Source: G041200185 sp041200185
GTDB taxonomy: Bacteria; Pseudomonadota; Alphaproteobacteria; BNTO01
Reading direction: 5' to 3'
Length of the DNA stretch: 64,000 nucleotides
Assembly (NCBI GenBank): GCA_041200185.1
Contig: CP165730.1
Location: 496,001 to 560,000, forward strand
How positions within the stretch are numbered: the stretch's first letter is position 1; each line of letters starts with the position of its first letter. A program made the translations under genes and the position numbers. Below the pieces are notes generated by a model, which ran no database searches, was not told where the DNA came from, and was given only the letters and a program-made list of their open reading frames with translations. This document shows, in pieces, positions 1-8,077 of this stretch.

Positions 1-822
1 TACTACCTTCCTTCCACAGAAGGTGATATCCTCTCTAATTTCAAAAAGGCTACCTGGTGAAAGCACCGTGCCCAAGAGGGTGATTAATTACCTCACGAAA
101 TTTCCATAAAATTTACGGTATACCCCAATCAAATTTCCTCAAAATAATTCCTCAATAAACTTCAATATGTATTTTAAAAAGGTCTGTGGATAACCTCGTT
201 AGATCTTGAAAATGATAATCCCTTACTCTTTATTGGTACCGTGTCCATGCAAGCATGGTTGGATAGGCTCTGTTTTCACCTTGACACCTCCCATGTTTGT
301 CGTCATCTTAAGGTCTTGAACCTCTCATCACCAAAAGTTCATATCCAAAAAAGGAGTGAAAAATCGACGGCTTAATTACAAAAGAAGTGATAACCATTCC
401 TAGGTTGACATATTAAAATTTTGATAATCTTTATGAGAAAAAGGTTTCTACTCACAAGCTAAAAAGAAGATTTTTGAGTCGAGAGGGCTATATTTATGGC
501 CGCCAGCTTTTCCAGGAAAAATTATTAGTTGTATCTTTAAGTATTTAAAATAGCGAGAAGTTTTAAGCACTATTTTCTCAGCATTTTTGGAAAAACAAAT
601 GCCTAGGGATAAATATATTGTCGGAAATTTATATTTTAAAATGTATGCGAATTCTGTATGCAATTCGACATCCATTTTTGGGGGCGGATCATCAGATCTT
701 CCGGTGGAAGTTTTTCGATTTCTATGACTCGTACGCGCTAGAGGAACGACTTTTTCTCTTCAGCCTTGTTTTCGATGCTATGTTAAAATGACTTCGTAGG
801 AAGGTTGATTAATGCGTGAATG
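1..822. other. Gene-poor left edge
   Basis: I see no convincing gene in this stretch. It is AT-rich and holds only short ORFs without ribosome binding sites. It contains one copy of a palindromic repeat (see 100-126) and a single perfect DnaA-box-like nonamer at 185-193 (reverse strand). A forward reading of about 50 codons near 220-375 lacks a start and may be a remnant of something, but I cannot identify it. Confidence 0.5.
100..126 (+). repeat. AT-rich palindromic repeat, copy 1 (diverged)
   Basis: This copy resembles the elements at 53339-53362 and 58775-58803 (reverse). The shared core is ATTTCCAYAAAATTT followed by a GGTRTAYCCCC-like tail. In the best copy the core is an inverted repeat, CCACAAA-A-TTTGTGG. 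This copy has lost part of the right half (ACGG instead of GTGG). Confidence 0.4.
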
Positions 823-975
823 ATGGACTCTACTCGGCGCTACCGCATTTCAGACTTAAAGGGGCGAGCTGCCAACCGCAACTCCGTGCCTAAACGCATT
901 CTCATGAAGAAGGCTTTTCAGATCACCTTGGGGGTAGCCCTCGTCTTGCTATTTAGTTGGTTGGTGTGTCGATAA
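823..975 (+). CDS. Small tail-anchored membrane protein, unrecognised (50 aa)
   Basis: This 50-codon ORF starts at ATG 823 and its stop lies inside the start region of the following pseudouridine synthase gene. The first 27 residues are rich in Arg and Lys. They are followed by MKKAF and a single hydrophobic segment (about residues 32-48) ending VCR, so the topology would be a basic cytoplasmic tail with a C-terminal anchor. An internal ATG at 904 could give a 23-residue version. The overlap with the next gene suggests translational coupling. I do not recognise the family. The ribosome binding site is weak, so the call is tentative. Confidence 0.4.
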   Translation: MDSTRRYRISDLKGRAANRNSVPKRILMKKAFQITLGVALVLLFSWLVCR

Positions 976-1973
976 CTTCCCATAAGAGCGTTCAGGTGCC
1001 TCTCGAAGAAAACGGCGAAAGGGTTGATTTCGCTCTTTCGCACTTAGCAGGTTTTAGTCGCTCACACGCACAGGCACTGATCGCCTCTGGGAGCGTCCTT
1101 TGTAATGGTGCCTGCGTCAAACTGGCGAAGTTAAAAGTTAAAGCAGGGGACCGCATTGATTTTACTGAGCCACCTTTATCTGACTGCGTTATAAAATCTG
1201 ATATCGAACTCGACATTGTCTATGAGGACGATGATCTCCTCGTCGTCAATAAGCCGGCTGGACTCGTTGTTCATCCAGCTCCCGGTCACTATGGCGATAC
1301 ACTTGTTAATGCCTTGCTGTCCCATACGTTCCACCTCTCCTCGGTTGATCCGCTTCGCCCAGGGATCATCCACCGTCTCGATAAAGATACTTCAGGATTG
1401 ATTCTTGTTGCGAAAAATAACGCCGCCCATGCAGCACTTGCTGAGCAGTTTGTACCGCGATTCGACGAAAACGGCAAAAGTCTAAAGCAAGCTCAGCGTC
1501 ACTACCTGGCTGTTGTGTTTGGACAACCACCTTCTTCTACAGGGCGTATTCAGCAGCCCATTGCCCGTCATCCGAAAAACCGACAAAAAATGTGTGTAAC
1601 ACGATCCTCTCACGGAAAACCTGCTATTACTAACTATCGAGTTCTTCAAACCTGGAGTATGCAGGACCTCAGGACTACACCTATTAGTCTTATCGATTTT
1701 CAACTCGAGACAGGTCGCACACACCAAATCCGCGTTCATAGCCAATTTATGGGGTGGCCCCTTGTGGGTGATGTTCTTTACGGATCTCGTCAATCACGCT
1801 GCCGCGGCTTGCCGGACCTTGTACAAAACTTCCCACGGCAGGCCCTCCATGCCTTTGTACTCACCTTTAACCACCCCACAACACATCAGCGGATGAGCTT
1901 TACGGCAAATCTACCGAGAGACATGGAAGAGCTTCAGGAGGCTTTGTTGACCTACCAACCGCCTTTCCTCTAG
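966..1973 (+). CDS. rluD: RluD-type 23S rRNA pseudouridine synthase
   Basis: This enzyme isomerises uridines in 23S rRNA helices to pseudouridine in the cytoplasm. The N-terminal 75 residues read as an S4 RNA-binding domain. A catalytic RluA-family domain follows, with the signature HRLDKDTSG, in which the Asp is the catalytic residue. Near the C-terminus are the family motifs LETGRTHQIRVH and GDVLYG. The length of about 335 aa is normal for RluD/RluC. The start is uncertain: GTG at 966 or TTG at 957, neither with a good ribosome binding site, and both inside the preceding small ORF, so translation may be coupled. It converges with the lipoprotein gene, and the two share a CTAG stop region. 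A second RluA-family enzyme lies at 55158-56036; this one is closer to RluD, that one to RluC. Confidence 0.88.
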   Translation: MSITSHKSVQVPLEENGERVDFALSHLAGFSRSHAQALIASGSVLCNGACVKLAKLKVKAGDRIDFTEPPLSDCVIKSDIELDIVYEDDDLLVVNKPAGLVVHPAPGHYGDTLVNALLSHTFHLSSVDPLRPGIIHRLDKDTSGLILVAKNNAAHAALAEQFVPRFDENGKSLKQAQRHYLAVVFGQPPSSTGRIQQPIARHPKNRQKMCVTRSSHGKPAITNYRVLQTWSMQDLRTTPISLIDFQLETGRTHQIRVHSQFMGWPLVGDVLYGSRQSRCRGLPDLVQNFPRQALHAFVLTFNHPTTHQRMSFTANLPRDMEELQEALLTYQPPFL

Positions 1974-3067
1974 TGATCACCGGTATCGTGTGTGATTGGC
2001 CTCCCACTCAAACTTCTTCCCAGGGAAGCAAAAAAAGCCCCGCTATAAAAATCCAGCGTCCTCTGTGTTGCCGCATGACTTGCTTCAAGAAGTCTCGAGA
2101 AAACAACTCCGGCGCCAAAATCTGACATTCTTCTCATCATTATTTCGATTTCGCGTTGAACATCGATCATTCGTGACATTTGTTGCGTCGTAAGAAACAG
2201 CACAAGACTAGCCAACATATCGAAGTTGCTGATAATTTCGGATGTTTGTTCATGATCGTGATCATGAGACCTCAATCCCAAGTAATTATCCTGACAATTA
2301 GCATCTTCTTTATCCCAGAAATTAATGTACACACGCCGCCCATCATTTAGTTCCACTTCTGTGTAATTTTTAAAATCTTTTTTCTCTGCAGAAACTTCCC
2401 ACTTTTTGAAACGTGACTTTAAAGTCAGGCATGAATCAGCGACCTCGTAAAGATAAATGTTCCCTTTGACGCTGATGATAATACTAGCCTGATTTAATTT
2501 TTGAGGACATCTCAAGACACCTTGCATTTGCTTGATATTCGGAGCCGAGACTAGAATACTCGGCTCTGTACAACCCTCACAACATCCAATAGCTTTGTAG
2601 AATAGCACTTTCCCGGTGTCTGAACTTCCCCTTGCATTGTCCACACTTTCCTTCACATACTCTCTAAAGTTAGCAGCTGTCCAGAAATTAGGATCCTTAC
2701 CGTCTTTACCGTAGTTATGTGACTGTTTCCCTTGACTTAGCATTTTTTCTTTGTCTTCAACTCCGAAAATAGCAACAGTAGACTTCATTATTGTGGCGAT
2801 GACTTGGCCAATGGACTCGAAAATACACCAATCATTATAGAAGTCCCTTAGAGAAGGTGACCGGGGTATTTGCCCACCAACGTCAGAACTGTCGTTTAGA
2901 TTAATGAAAGAAGGTAATTCAACACTCTTACCATCAACGTCAGACCTTCGTATGTCAGGTGTCAGGCTTCTTCCAAGAGCCTTGGGCACCTCCTCATATT
3001 GATGGCTTCCACTCGCACAGCTCCCCATTCCCAGGAGCAACCAAACTAAACAACTCCGTCTTAACAT
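1970..3067 (-). CDS. Putative lipoprotein, unrecognised
   Basis: I chose the ATG at 3067 because it follows a purine-rich GTAGGGG site and gives a clean lipoprotein signal: MLRRSC, a hydrophobic stretch, then LGMGSC as lipobox. Upstream in-frame codons would add 40 residues without a signal. The mature protein of about 350 residues has no domain I recognise. A hydrophobic segment (MLASLVLFL) near residue 290 is followed by a helical region. Several Cys residues (CCEGC) sit mid-protein. It is probably anchored in the outer membrane through LspA-dependent processing. It ends tail to tail with rluD. Confidence 0.6.
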   Translation of the reverse strand: MLRRSCLVWLLLGMGSCASGSHQYEEVPKALGRSLTPDIRRSDVDGKSVELPSFINLNDSSDVGGQIPRSPSLRDFYNDWCIFESIGQVIATIMKSTVAIFGVEDKEKMLSQGKQSHNYGKDGKDPNFWTAANFREYVKESVDNARGSSDTGKVLFYKAIGCCEGCTEPSILVSAPNIKQMQGVLRCPQKLNQASIIISVKGNIYLYEVADSCLTLKSRFKKWEVSAEKKDFKNYTEVELNDGRRVYINFWDKEDANCQDNYLGLRSHDHDHEQTSEIISNFDMLASLVLFLTTQQMSRMIDVQREIEIMMRRMSDFGAGVVFSRLLEASHAATQRTLDFYSGAFFASLGRSLSGRPITHDTGDH

Positions 3068-3360
3068 TGTTCGTAAACCCCTACTGAAGCAACCTCCCTT
3101 TCTGTTTACCACATCAAAGCTGCATTTTGCGTAAAATTTTAATAAATTTTTAAATAAATTGTTTGGCGTCCCTATCGTTGAAAGCATGACTCCTCGGCCC
3201 CCGATCCGACAAAAAATTAACCGTCTCCTTTCTACTAGGAAAGGGTTAATAAATCGTTACCGAAACTGTTGGGTTTGTAGAAGGCGTGATTGGAGCTATA
3301 GCCGAATAAGTAGTACTAACATATAAAGTAATAAATAAAAGTATTTATGTTAAATTAATA

Positions 3361-3543
3361 CTATATATGTAAGGAGAATTTTTTGATATTGTTTTCGGGT
3401 TGTTTGATGGGCTGTTCCAGATCGTTTATAGATTTGAAATGAAACACTAAAAAGTATATTTTTTTATAATGCACAGTTGAAGCAACGGCACAAAGTACAG
3501 AGAAAATTATAAAACGCATTGGATAAAGTTTTGAATCCATCAT
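3361..3543 (-). CDS. Possible small secreted protein overlapping the dprA stop
   Basis: This 60-codon ORF starts at ATG 3543, overlapping the dprA stop codon by four bases in an ATGA-like arrangement typical of coupled genes. Residues 9-22 (MRFIIFSVLCAVAS) look like the hydrophobic core of a signal peptide. The rest is Lys-rich. There is no family match and the ribosome binding site would lie inside dprA. It may equally be chance. Confidence 0.25.
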   Translation of the reverse strand: MMDSKLYPMRFIIFSVLCAVASTVHYKKIYFLVFHFKSINDLEQPIKQPENNIKKFSLHI

Positions 3544-4595
3544 CGTAGTGCAATGTCGCCGTTTGGATAGCGATGGACTTTTCCCTCAAGCTCCAACTCT
3601 GTCAGCATGTTAAGCAGATGAGGTAAGCTGCAACTTTGGCTTTGAAACAAAATCTCCACCGAGACAGGTAGGTTAGACAGGGCTTGCAGGAGTTCATCCT
3701 TTTTCGAAAGGGGCCCTTCGTTAGTGAATTCGACAGGCGTATTGGGTTCACGCGCCGTTTGTGGCTTTTCCATTTGAAGCGCGCGAAGTACATCCTCGGC
3801 TGACTCTACCAAGACGGCACCTTGCTTTAGGAACGAATTACACCCAGTAGAGCGAGGGTCTGCCGGGAAGCCTGGAACGGCGAAAATCTCCCTACCAAGG
3901 TCGAGAGCGTACTGTGCTGTAATGAGCGAACCAGACTGAACAGCGGCCTCTACTAAAATGACTCCTTCCACGAGTCCAGCAATAAGACGATTTCGCCTAG
4001 GGAAAAGCGCCGGCTCGATCGTTGTTCCGAGACGCATCTCGGTTAACAGTAATCCCTTTTCCTGGAGCGTTTTGTAGATTCCCTGATTTTCTGGAGGGTA
4101 GATGACGTCCAAACCACCAGCTAACACGGCAACGCTTCCTGTTTCCAAACTCCCTTCATGAGCTGCCGCGTCAATCCCTCGTGCCATGCCGGATACAATA
4201 ACGATGCCATGCTGGCCGAGGTCATGAGCCAACTTTGCAGCGAAAGCTTTTCCTTGTAGCGAGGCATTCCGTGCTCCCACAATAGCGATGCAGTGCCGTT
4301 GCAAGAGGGTTAGATCGCCAGCAACGCTCAAAAAAGGAGGAGCATCTCGGAGCTGACGTAACGACCGCGGGTATATCGAATCCTTTCCAAGGACAACTTG
4401 AAACCCCTGTCGCTCGTGTTCCAAAAGCTCTCGCTCTGCGATAGAAGGTGCTGCCAGTTCATCTGCAAAAGAACATGCAGCTTCAATCATTCCCTGAGCC
4501 TGTCGGAGGTATTTCCAGAACGTAATGGGGCCAATCCCCCGCGTGAGGGCAAGCTGCAGCCATTGAATTCTCTCGTTCAAATCCGACACGGACAC
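3540..4595 (-). CDS. dprA: DNA processing protein DprA/Smf
   Basis: DprA binds incoming single-stranded DNA and loads RecA during natural transformation; many non-transforming bacteria keep it too. The Rossmann-like core is plain: IVGARNASLQGKAFA (about residues 104-118), SGMARGIDAAAHEGSL, and AGGLDVIYPPEN, then a region ending at the Gly-rich SGSLITA segment. The C-terminal 60 residues resemble the winged-helix domain found in many DprA proteins. At 351 aa it is normal length. The start is a GTG at 4595 preceded by AAAGGTGGG. A consensus -10 box lies about 37 bases upstream. With ComF at 24304 it suggests a partial competence toolkit. Confidence 0.9.
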   Translation of the reverse strand: MSVSDLNERIQWLQLALTRGIGPITFWKYLRQAQGMIEAACSFADELAAPSIAERELLEHERQGFQVVLGKDSIYPRSLRQLRDAPPFLSVAGDLTLLQRHCIAIVGARNASLQGKAFAAKLAHDLGQHGIVIVSGMARGIDAAAHEGSLETGSVAVLAGGLDVIYPPENQGIYKTLQEKGLLLTEMRLGTTIEPALFPRRNRLIAGLVEGVILVEAAVQSGSLITAQYALDLGREIFAVPGFPADPRSTGCNSFLKQGAVLVESAEDVLRALQMEKPQTAREPNTPVEFTNEGPLSKKDELLQALSNLPVSVEILFQSQSCSLPHLLNMLTELELEGKVHRYPNGDIALR

Positions 4596-4631
4596 CCACC
4601 TTTACTGCGACAGCCAAGTCATCCTAATATC

Positions 4632-4637
4632 ATTATA
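4632..4637 (-). promoter_or_regulatory. Putative -10 box of the dprA promoter
   Basis: A perfect TATAAT on the reverse strand lies about 37 bases upstream of the dprA GTG start. No good -35 is present at 16-18 bases, so the promoter is inferred from the -10 alone. Confidence 0.45.
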
Positions 4638-4712
4638 GGGCGCCTGGGTTAACAAAAAGATAAATCCAGCAATCTTCTTGCTGATATTCTCTTTTGTAAG
4701 GGGGGAATTCTT

Positions 4713-5213
4713 ATGAAAACAATTATTCTCATGAGGCATGCTGATTCATATCCAACGGACTTTGTTGGGTATGAAGAGGAAAGATCCCTTAGTGTTACGG
4801 GGCTCCTGCAAATGGAGACGATCCGTGCCGCTCATTACCCTTTTTGGCAAAATGTAGACTTTGTCATGTGTTCATCCCTCAAGAGAACTCGCCAAACTTT
4901 CTACGCTATCAAAACAGATCTACCTCCTAACATAAACTTCGTGTTCGATGATCGAATGAGCCAAATGACCAAAAATGAACTCCTCGACAAAATCCAGTGG
5001 TTGCCTTCTCTGTATGATTGCGTGCTTATTATCGGTCATAATCCCTGCCTTTCTCAATTCGTATCAGCCGTTGAGCTATCAGCAACAACTACCTTAGGTA
5101 CGGCTCATATCGTTATGTGTGAAGCCGATGTTCTTGACTGGCAAGACGTCTCGTTTAACAGGATAGAGGTGCGTAAAAATATCGCTTTACGAGTGGAAAG
5201 AGAAAATCGATAA
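4713..5213 (+). CDS. SixA-like histidine phosphatase
   Basis: A protein of the histidine phosphatase (phosphoglycerate mutase-like) superfamily. The N-terminal RHA motif (LMRHADSYP) carries the catalytic His, SSLKRTRQT supplies the second conserved Arg, and IIGHNPCLSQF the second catalytic His. The 166 aa length and the motif layout fit the SixA group, which dephosphorylates His on phosphotransfer domains or related substrates. An excellent ribosome binding site (AAGGGGGG) lies ten bases before the ATG. It is divergent from dprA and followed by a long non-coding stretch. Its substrate cannot be read from the sequence. Confidence 0.85.
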   Translation: MKTIILMRHADSYPTDFVGYEEERSLSVTGLLQMETIRAAHYPFWQNVDFVMCSSLKRTRQTFYAIKTDLPPNINFVFDDRMSQMTKNELLDKIQWLPSLYDCVLIIGHNPCLSQFVSAVELSATTTLGTAHIVMCEADVLDWQDVSFNRIEVRKNIALRVERENR

Positions 5214-6316
5214 GGGGGGTTCTCTTTTCATTAGGTACAAAAGTGTAGAGGAACGCAACAAGAAATTACTGAAGTCAGTTAAAACTAGTCCAAAAGAGTT
5301 GAGTAGTATTACAAAACATCGAACCTCTAATGATTTTTCCTGGGCTAAAATTGCCAATCTTGTTCGGAAACGCCCGTGGACCCTCTTCTGAAAGTCAATA
5401 ACAGGTGTTTCATCAACCACTATCCCAACAGCAGTGTCATCCAAATGTTCTTCTCCCTCGCGCCAAAGTTAGAGCAACCAAGGCATGACCGTTGCATTAT
5501 TGCAACACATCCAGTGAAAATAATACAAAACCCTGTTCGGGTATCTGGCTTCACACGACACGGATGCATCATAATGACAGCATGGGGTGCGCTTGGGTCT
5601 TTCGCGTCCGACGTCGTTTGTCGGGGTCGGTCTGGGTAGTTTGGATGCGTCAGTTTATTCGCTTGACGGTGAGTTCGGTTCGGTGGTTCACCTTCTTTTG
5701 GTTCCCGTGGCCTTGATTTTCCTTGTGACCTCGTCATCAAAGCGTCGCTGACCTCGCTGTAACGCTCGGAAAAAGAGACGGGCAAATTTTCTCCTAGACT
5801 CGTTCGACCCATGGCAAAACGAAATAGTAAGAATTTCACGATGATCGCGACTCAATGAACAATTACAGAACTAGCAAAAACCAAAATATTTCTTCGTTTC
5901 CTGAGGTTAGGGAGAACAAAAATTGCCAAAAAAGCTCCATTCTTTTAAGAGATTTAGTGCAAATTCCGCTCAAAACTTGGCTATATGTCACAAAATCCTT
6001 CTCGAAGAAAAGTGATAAGCAAAATCTGAGTTGCTAAAAACGAAAGCATCTAAAAATTTACAGCACTTGTCATATCTATGGCGTTCAACGGTTTACAGTG
6101 GGTTATTCAAAATTCCTACCAGGGACACAGCCTGCATGAAATTGCTTTTGCAGCAAGTCGATTTAACTCAAAATCATAAATTTATAGTTCTTTAAACAGC
6201 TTACTTATTTTAATAATTCTAAAAACAAAAAATATAAAGCAACAAGACATTTTAACTCACACTAAAAATTACGAAATCATTCAACTTTTATTCAACAAAA
6301 TAATCGGTACCAACCG
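5214..6316. other. Long intergenic region, no supported gene
   Basis: I see no supported gene here. The first 120 bases after the phosphatase have an open reading without an ATG start (about 5215-5390, ending in RKRPWTLF), which might be a remnant. The 5440-5840 part is richer in G+C and has a 139-codon reverse ORF without a ribosome binding site or family resemblance. From 5850 to 6300 the DNA is very AT-rich. Confidence 0.4.
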
Positions 6317-6420
6317 ATGATTGGCACCATCCAAAAAACATTACGTACAACCATTTCAAGGCATCATCATCAGACGTCACACGTCTGGGGATACGCCCCC
6401 TTAGAACTGGGGTGTTTTAT
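6303..6420 (+). promoter_or_regulatory. Attenuator-like leader with tandem His codons upstream of murE
   Basis: A short reading frame opens at ATG 6317 and runs through three consecutive CAT codons (6362-6370, peptide RHHHQT). The His codons abut a perfect hairpin, AGACGT-CAC-ACGTCT (6372-6386). GGGG (6387-6390) can pair with CCCC (6396-6399), or those same C bases can pair in ACGCCCC...GGGGTGT (6393-6415), a terminator hairpin followed by TTTAT. Mutually exclusive pairing next to repeated codons is the layout of amino-acid attenuators such as that of the his operon. Oddly, the leader frame has no stop and stays open into murE, and no ribosome binding site precedes it. A stem ATCGGT...ACCGAT lies at 6303-6318. 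Confidence 0.5.
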
Positions 6421-6466
6421 CTATATTTTCAACGTTATTTATGGGAAAAAGAAAAGGAGGATAAAC

Positions 6467-8077
6467 ATGGAAAACTTCAACATGAACAAGCGTTCGCAAG
6501 ACCTACTTGCTAAGGTCGGTGTTCGAACATCTCTTAAGAGCTCAGTAACGGGCATTTCTTTGGATTCTCGCCGGGTTGAGCCGGGGGACCTTTTCGTCGC
6601 AGTACCGTGCTGCGACGTCATACATCATATTCGTGAGGCACGTGAACGAGGAGCAAAGGTGATTGTAACGAATTCTTCATCGCCTTATGCCGAAGCAAAA
6701 AATTCTTCGACCTCTCAAACTGAATTTTGTGTTGTCGAGGACGTGGATATGAGGCAAATAGCAGCGAAGCTTTGCGCGGCCTTTTACAATCCGCCACCTC
6801 AGCACCTTGTGGCAGTTACGGGAACCAATGGCAAGAGCTCAACCGTCACCTGGGCTCGGCAATGGAATGCTCTGATGGGGGATTGTGCCGCGTCTATGGG
6901 GACACTTGGTGTCTGCATTTCAAGAGGTCATTCTCCAACAACAAACGATCACTCACCGGGAGACAGCGCCTCCACCCACCGCCCGCCAGGCCATCATCCC
7001 CCTGATGATCATTCGGACTTGTGGGAAGAAACTCTCCCTGCACCTGATATGACGACGTATGACCCCGTAGACCTGAACAAGATTCTTCATCAGATCGAGG
7101 AAAAAGGTGTGCCTTTCGTCGCCCTCGAGGCAACGAGTCATGGCTTAGATCAGCGACGGCTTGACGGACTTCAGTTTGAAGCAGCAGCCTTAACGAACAT
7201 AACACAGGACCATTTGGATTATCATCGAACCATGGAGGCCTACGCCAAGGCCAAGCTTCGTCTTTTCACAGACCTTGTCGCACCGAACGGCACGGCCATT
7301 CTAAACCGGGATTCTGCATTTTTTGACGACTTCTTTGCGGCTTGCCAAGCAAGATCCTTAAGGATTTTGACCTATGGGGTTGACCCTCACGCAGATTTCC
7401 AAATCCTGTCGGAAACTGTCACATCCCAGGGTATGCGGCTTGATTTTCGCCTTCAAGACCAGATTCTTAGAGATGTTTTGTTTCCTCAATTAGGGTCTTT
7501 CCAGGTTGAAAATCTCCTAGCTGCTCTAGGCCTCTGCATGGCGATATCACCGAAGTTTTCCTATGCAGAATGGCTCGAAAAAATCCCTGAACTCAAGGCT
7601 GTTCCTGGACGAATGGAATGCGTTGCCACACATAACGGAGCCAGTATCTTTGTGGATTTTTGTCACACACCTGACGCTCTCAAACGCGTTCTCACGGATC
7701 TGAAAAACATACCTCATCGTCATCTTTGGGTCGTTTTCGGCTGCGGAGGAGAGCGCGATGCCAATAAGCGCCCTCAAATGGGGGAAATTGCTGCCTCTTT
7801 GGCGGACCACATTTTCGTTACAGACGACAACCCTCGTGGGGAAGATCCCGCCAAAATCCGAGCGGAAATTTGTCAAAACAATCCTCGTCTCGAAAATGTT
7901 CCTGGTCGAGATTACGCTATCCGCCGGGCCATTGCAGAACTCTCTAAAGACGATATACTCTTAGTAGCAGGGAGGGGGCATGAGTCTTTTCAGAAGATCC
8001 AAGGACAGCGTATCGCTTTTCACGACGGCACTTTCGTGCGTGATGTTTTAGGGCTCAAGAATACGAGGTTAGCATGA
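6467..8077 (+). CDS. murE: UDP-MurNAc-L-Ala-D-Glu:meso-DAP ligase MurE
   Basis: MurE adds the third residue of the peptidoglycan stem peptide in the cytoplasm, using ATP. The Mur ligase P-loop reads TGTNGKSSTV. The central domain holds LEATSHGLDQ and the C-terminal domain HTPDAL and DDNPRGEDP; the DNPR motif marks a meso-diaminopimelate enzyme. I start it at ATG 6467 because AAAAGGAGG lies just upstream; an in-frame ATG at 6317 would add the leader-encoded residues. The 536 aa length exceeds the usual 480-500, mainly because of a His/Pro/Ser-rich insert (about residues 148-185) after GTLGVCIS, before the conserved TTYDP segment. It overlaps murF by four bases. Confidence 0.95.
   Translation: MENFNMNKRSQDLLAKVGVRTSLKSSVTGISLDSRRVEPGDLFVAVPCCDVIHHIREARERGAKVIVTNSSSPYAEAKNSSTSQTEFCVVEDVDMRQIAAKLCAAFYNPPPQHLVAVTGTNGKSSTVTWARQWNALMGDCAASMGTLGVCISRGHSPTTNDHSPGDSASTHRPPGHHPPDDHSDLWEETLPAPDMTTYDPVDLNKILHQIEEKGVPFVALEATSHGLDQRRLDGLQFEAAALTNITQDHLDYHRTMEAYAKAKLRLFTDLVAPNGTAILNRDSAFFDDFFAACQARSLRILTYGVDPHADFQILSETVTSQGMRLDFRLQDQILRDVLFPQLGSFQVENLLAALGLCMAISPKFSYAEWLEKIPELKAVPGRMECVATHNGASIFVDFCHTPDALKRVLTDLKNIPHRHLWVVFGCGGERDANKRPQMGEIAASLADHIFVTDDNPRGEDPAKIRAEICQNNPRLENVPGRDYAIRRAIAELSKDDILLVAGRGHESFQKIQGQRIAFHDGTFVRDVLGLKNTRLA

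Noticed and set aside
185..193. A perfect DnaA box here, and another at 57735-57743, considered as origin signals.
   Set aside because: Each is single, with no cluster, no dnaA or dnaN nearby, and no AT-rich unwinding repeat pattern.
5420..5839. Reverse ORF of 139 codons in a GC-richer stretch.
   Set aside because: No ribosome binding site, an odd Pro/Arg/Thr composition, no family resemblance and no operon context.
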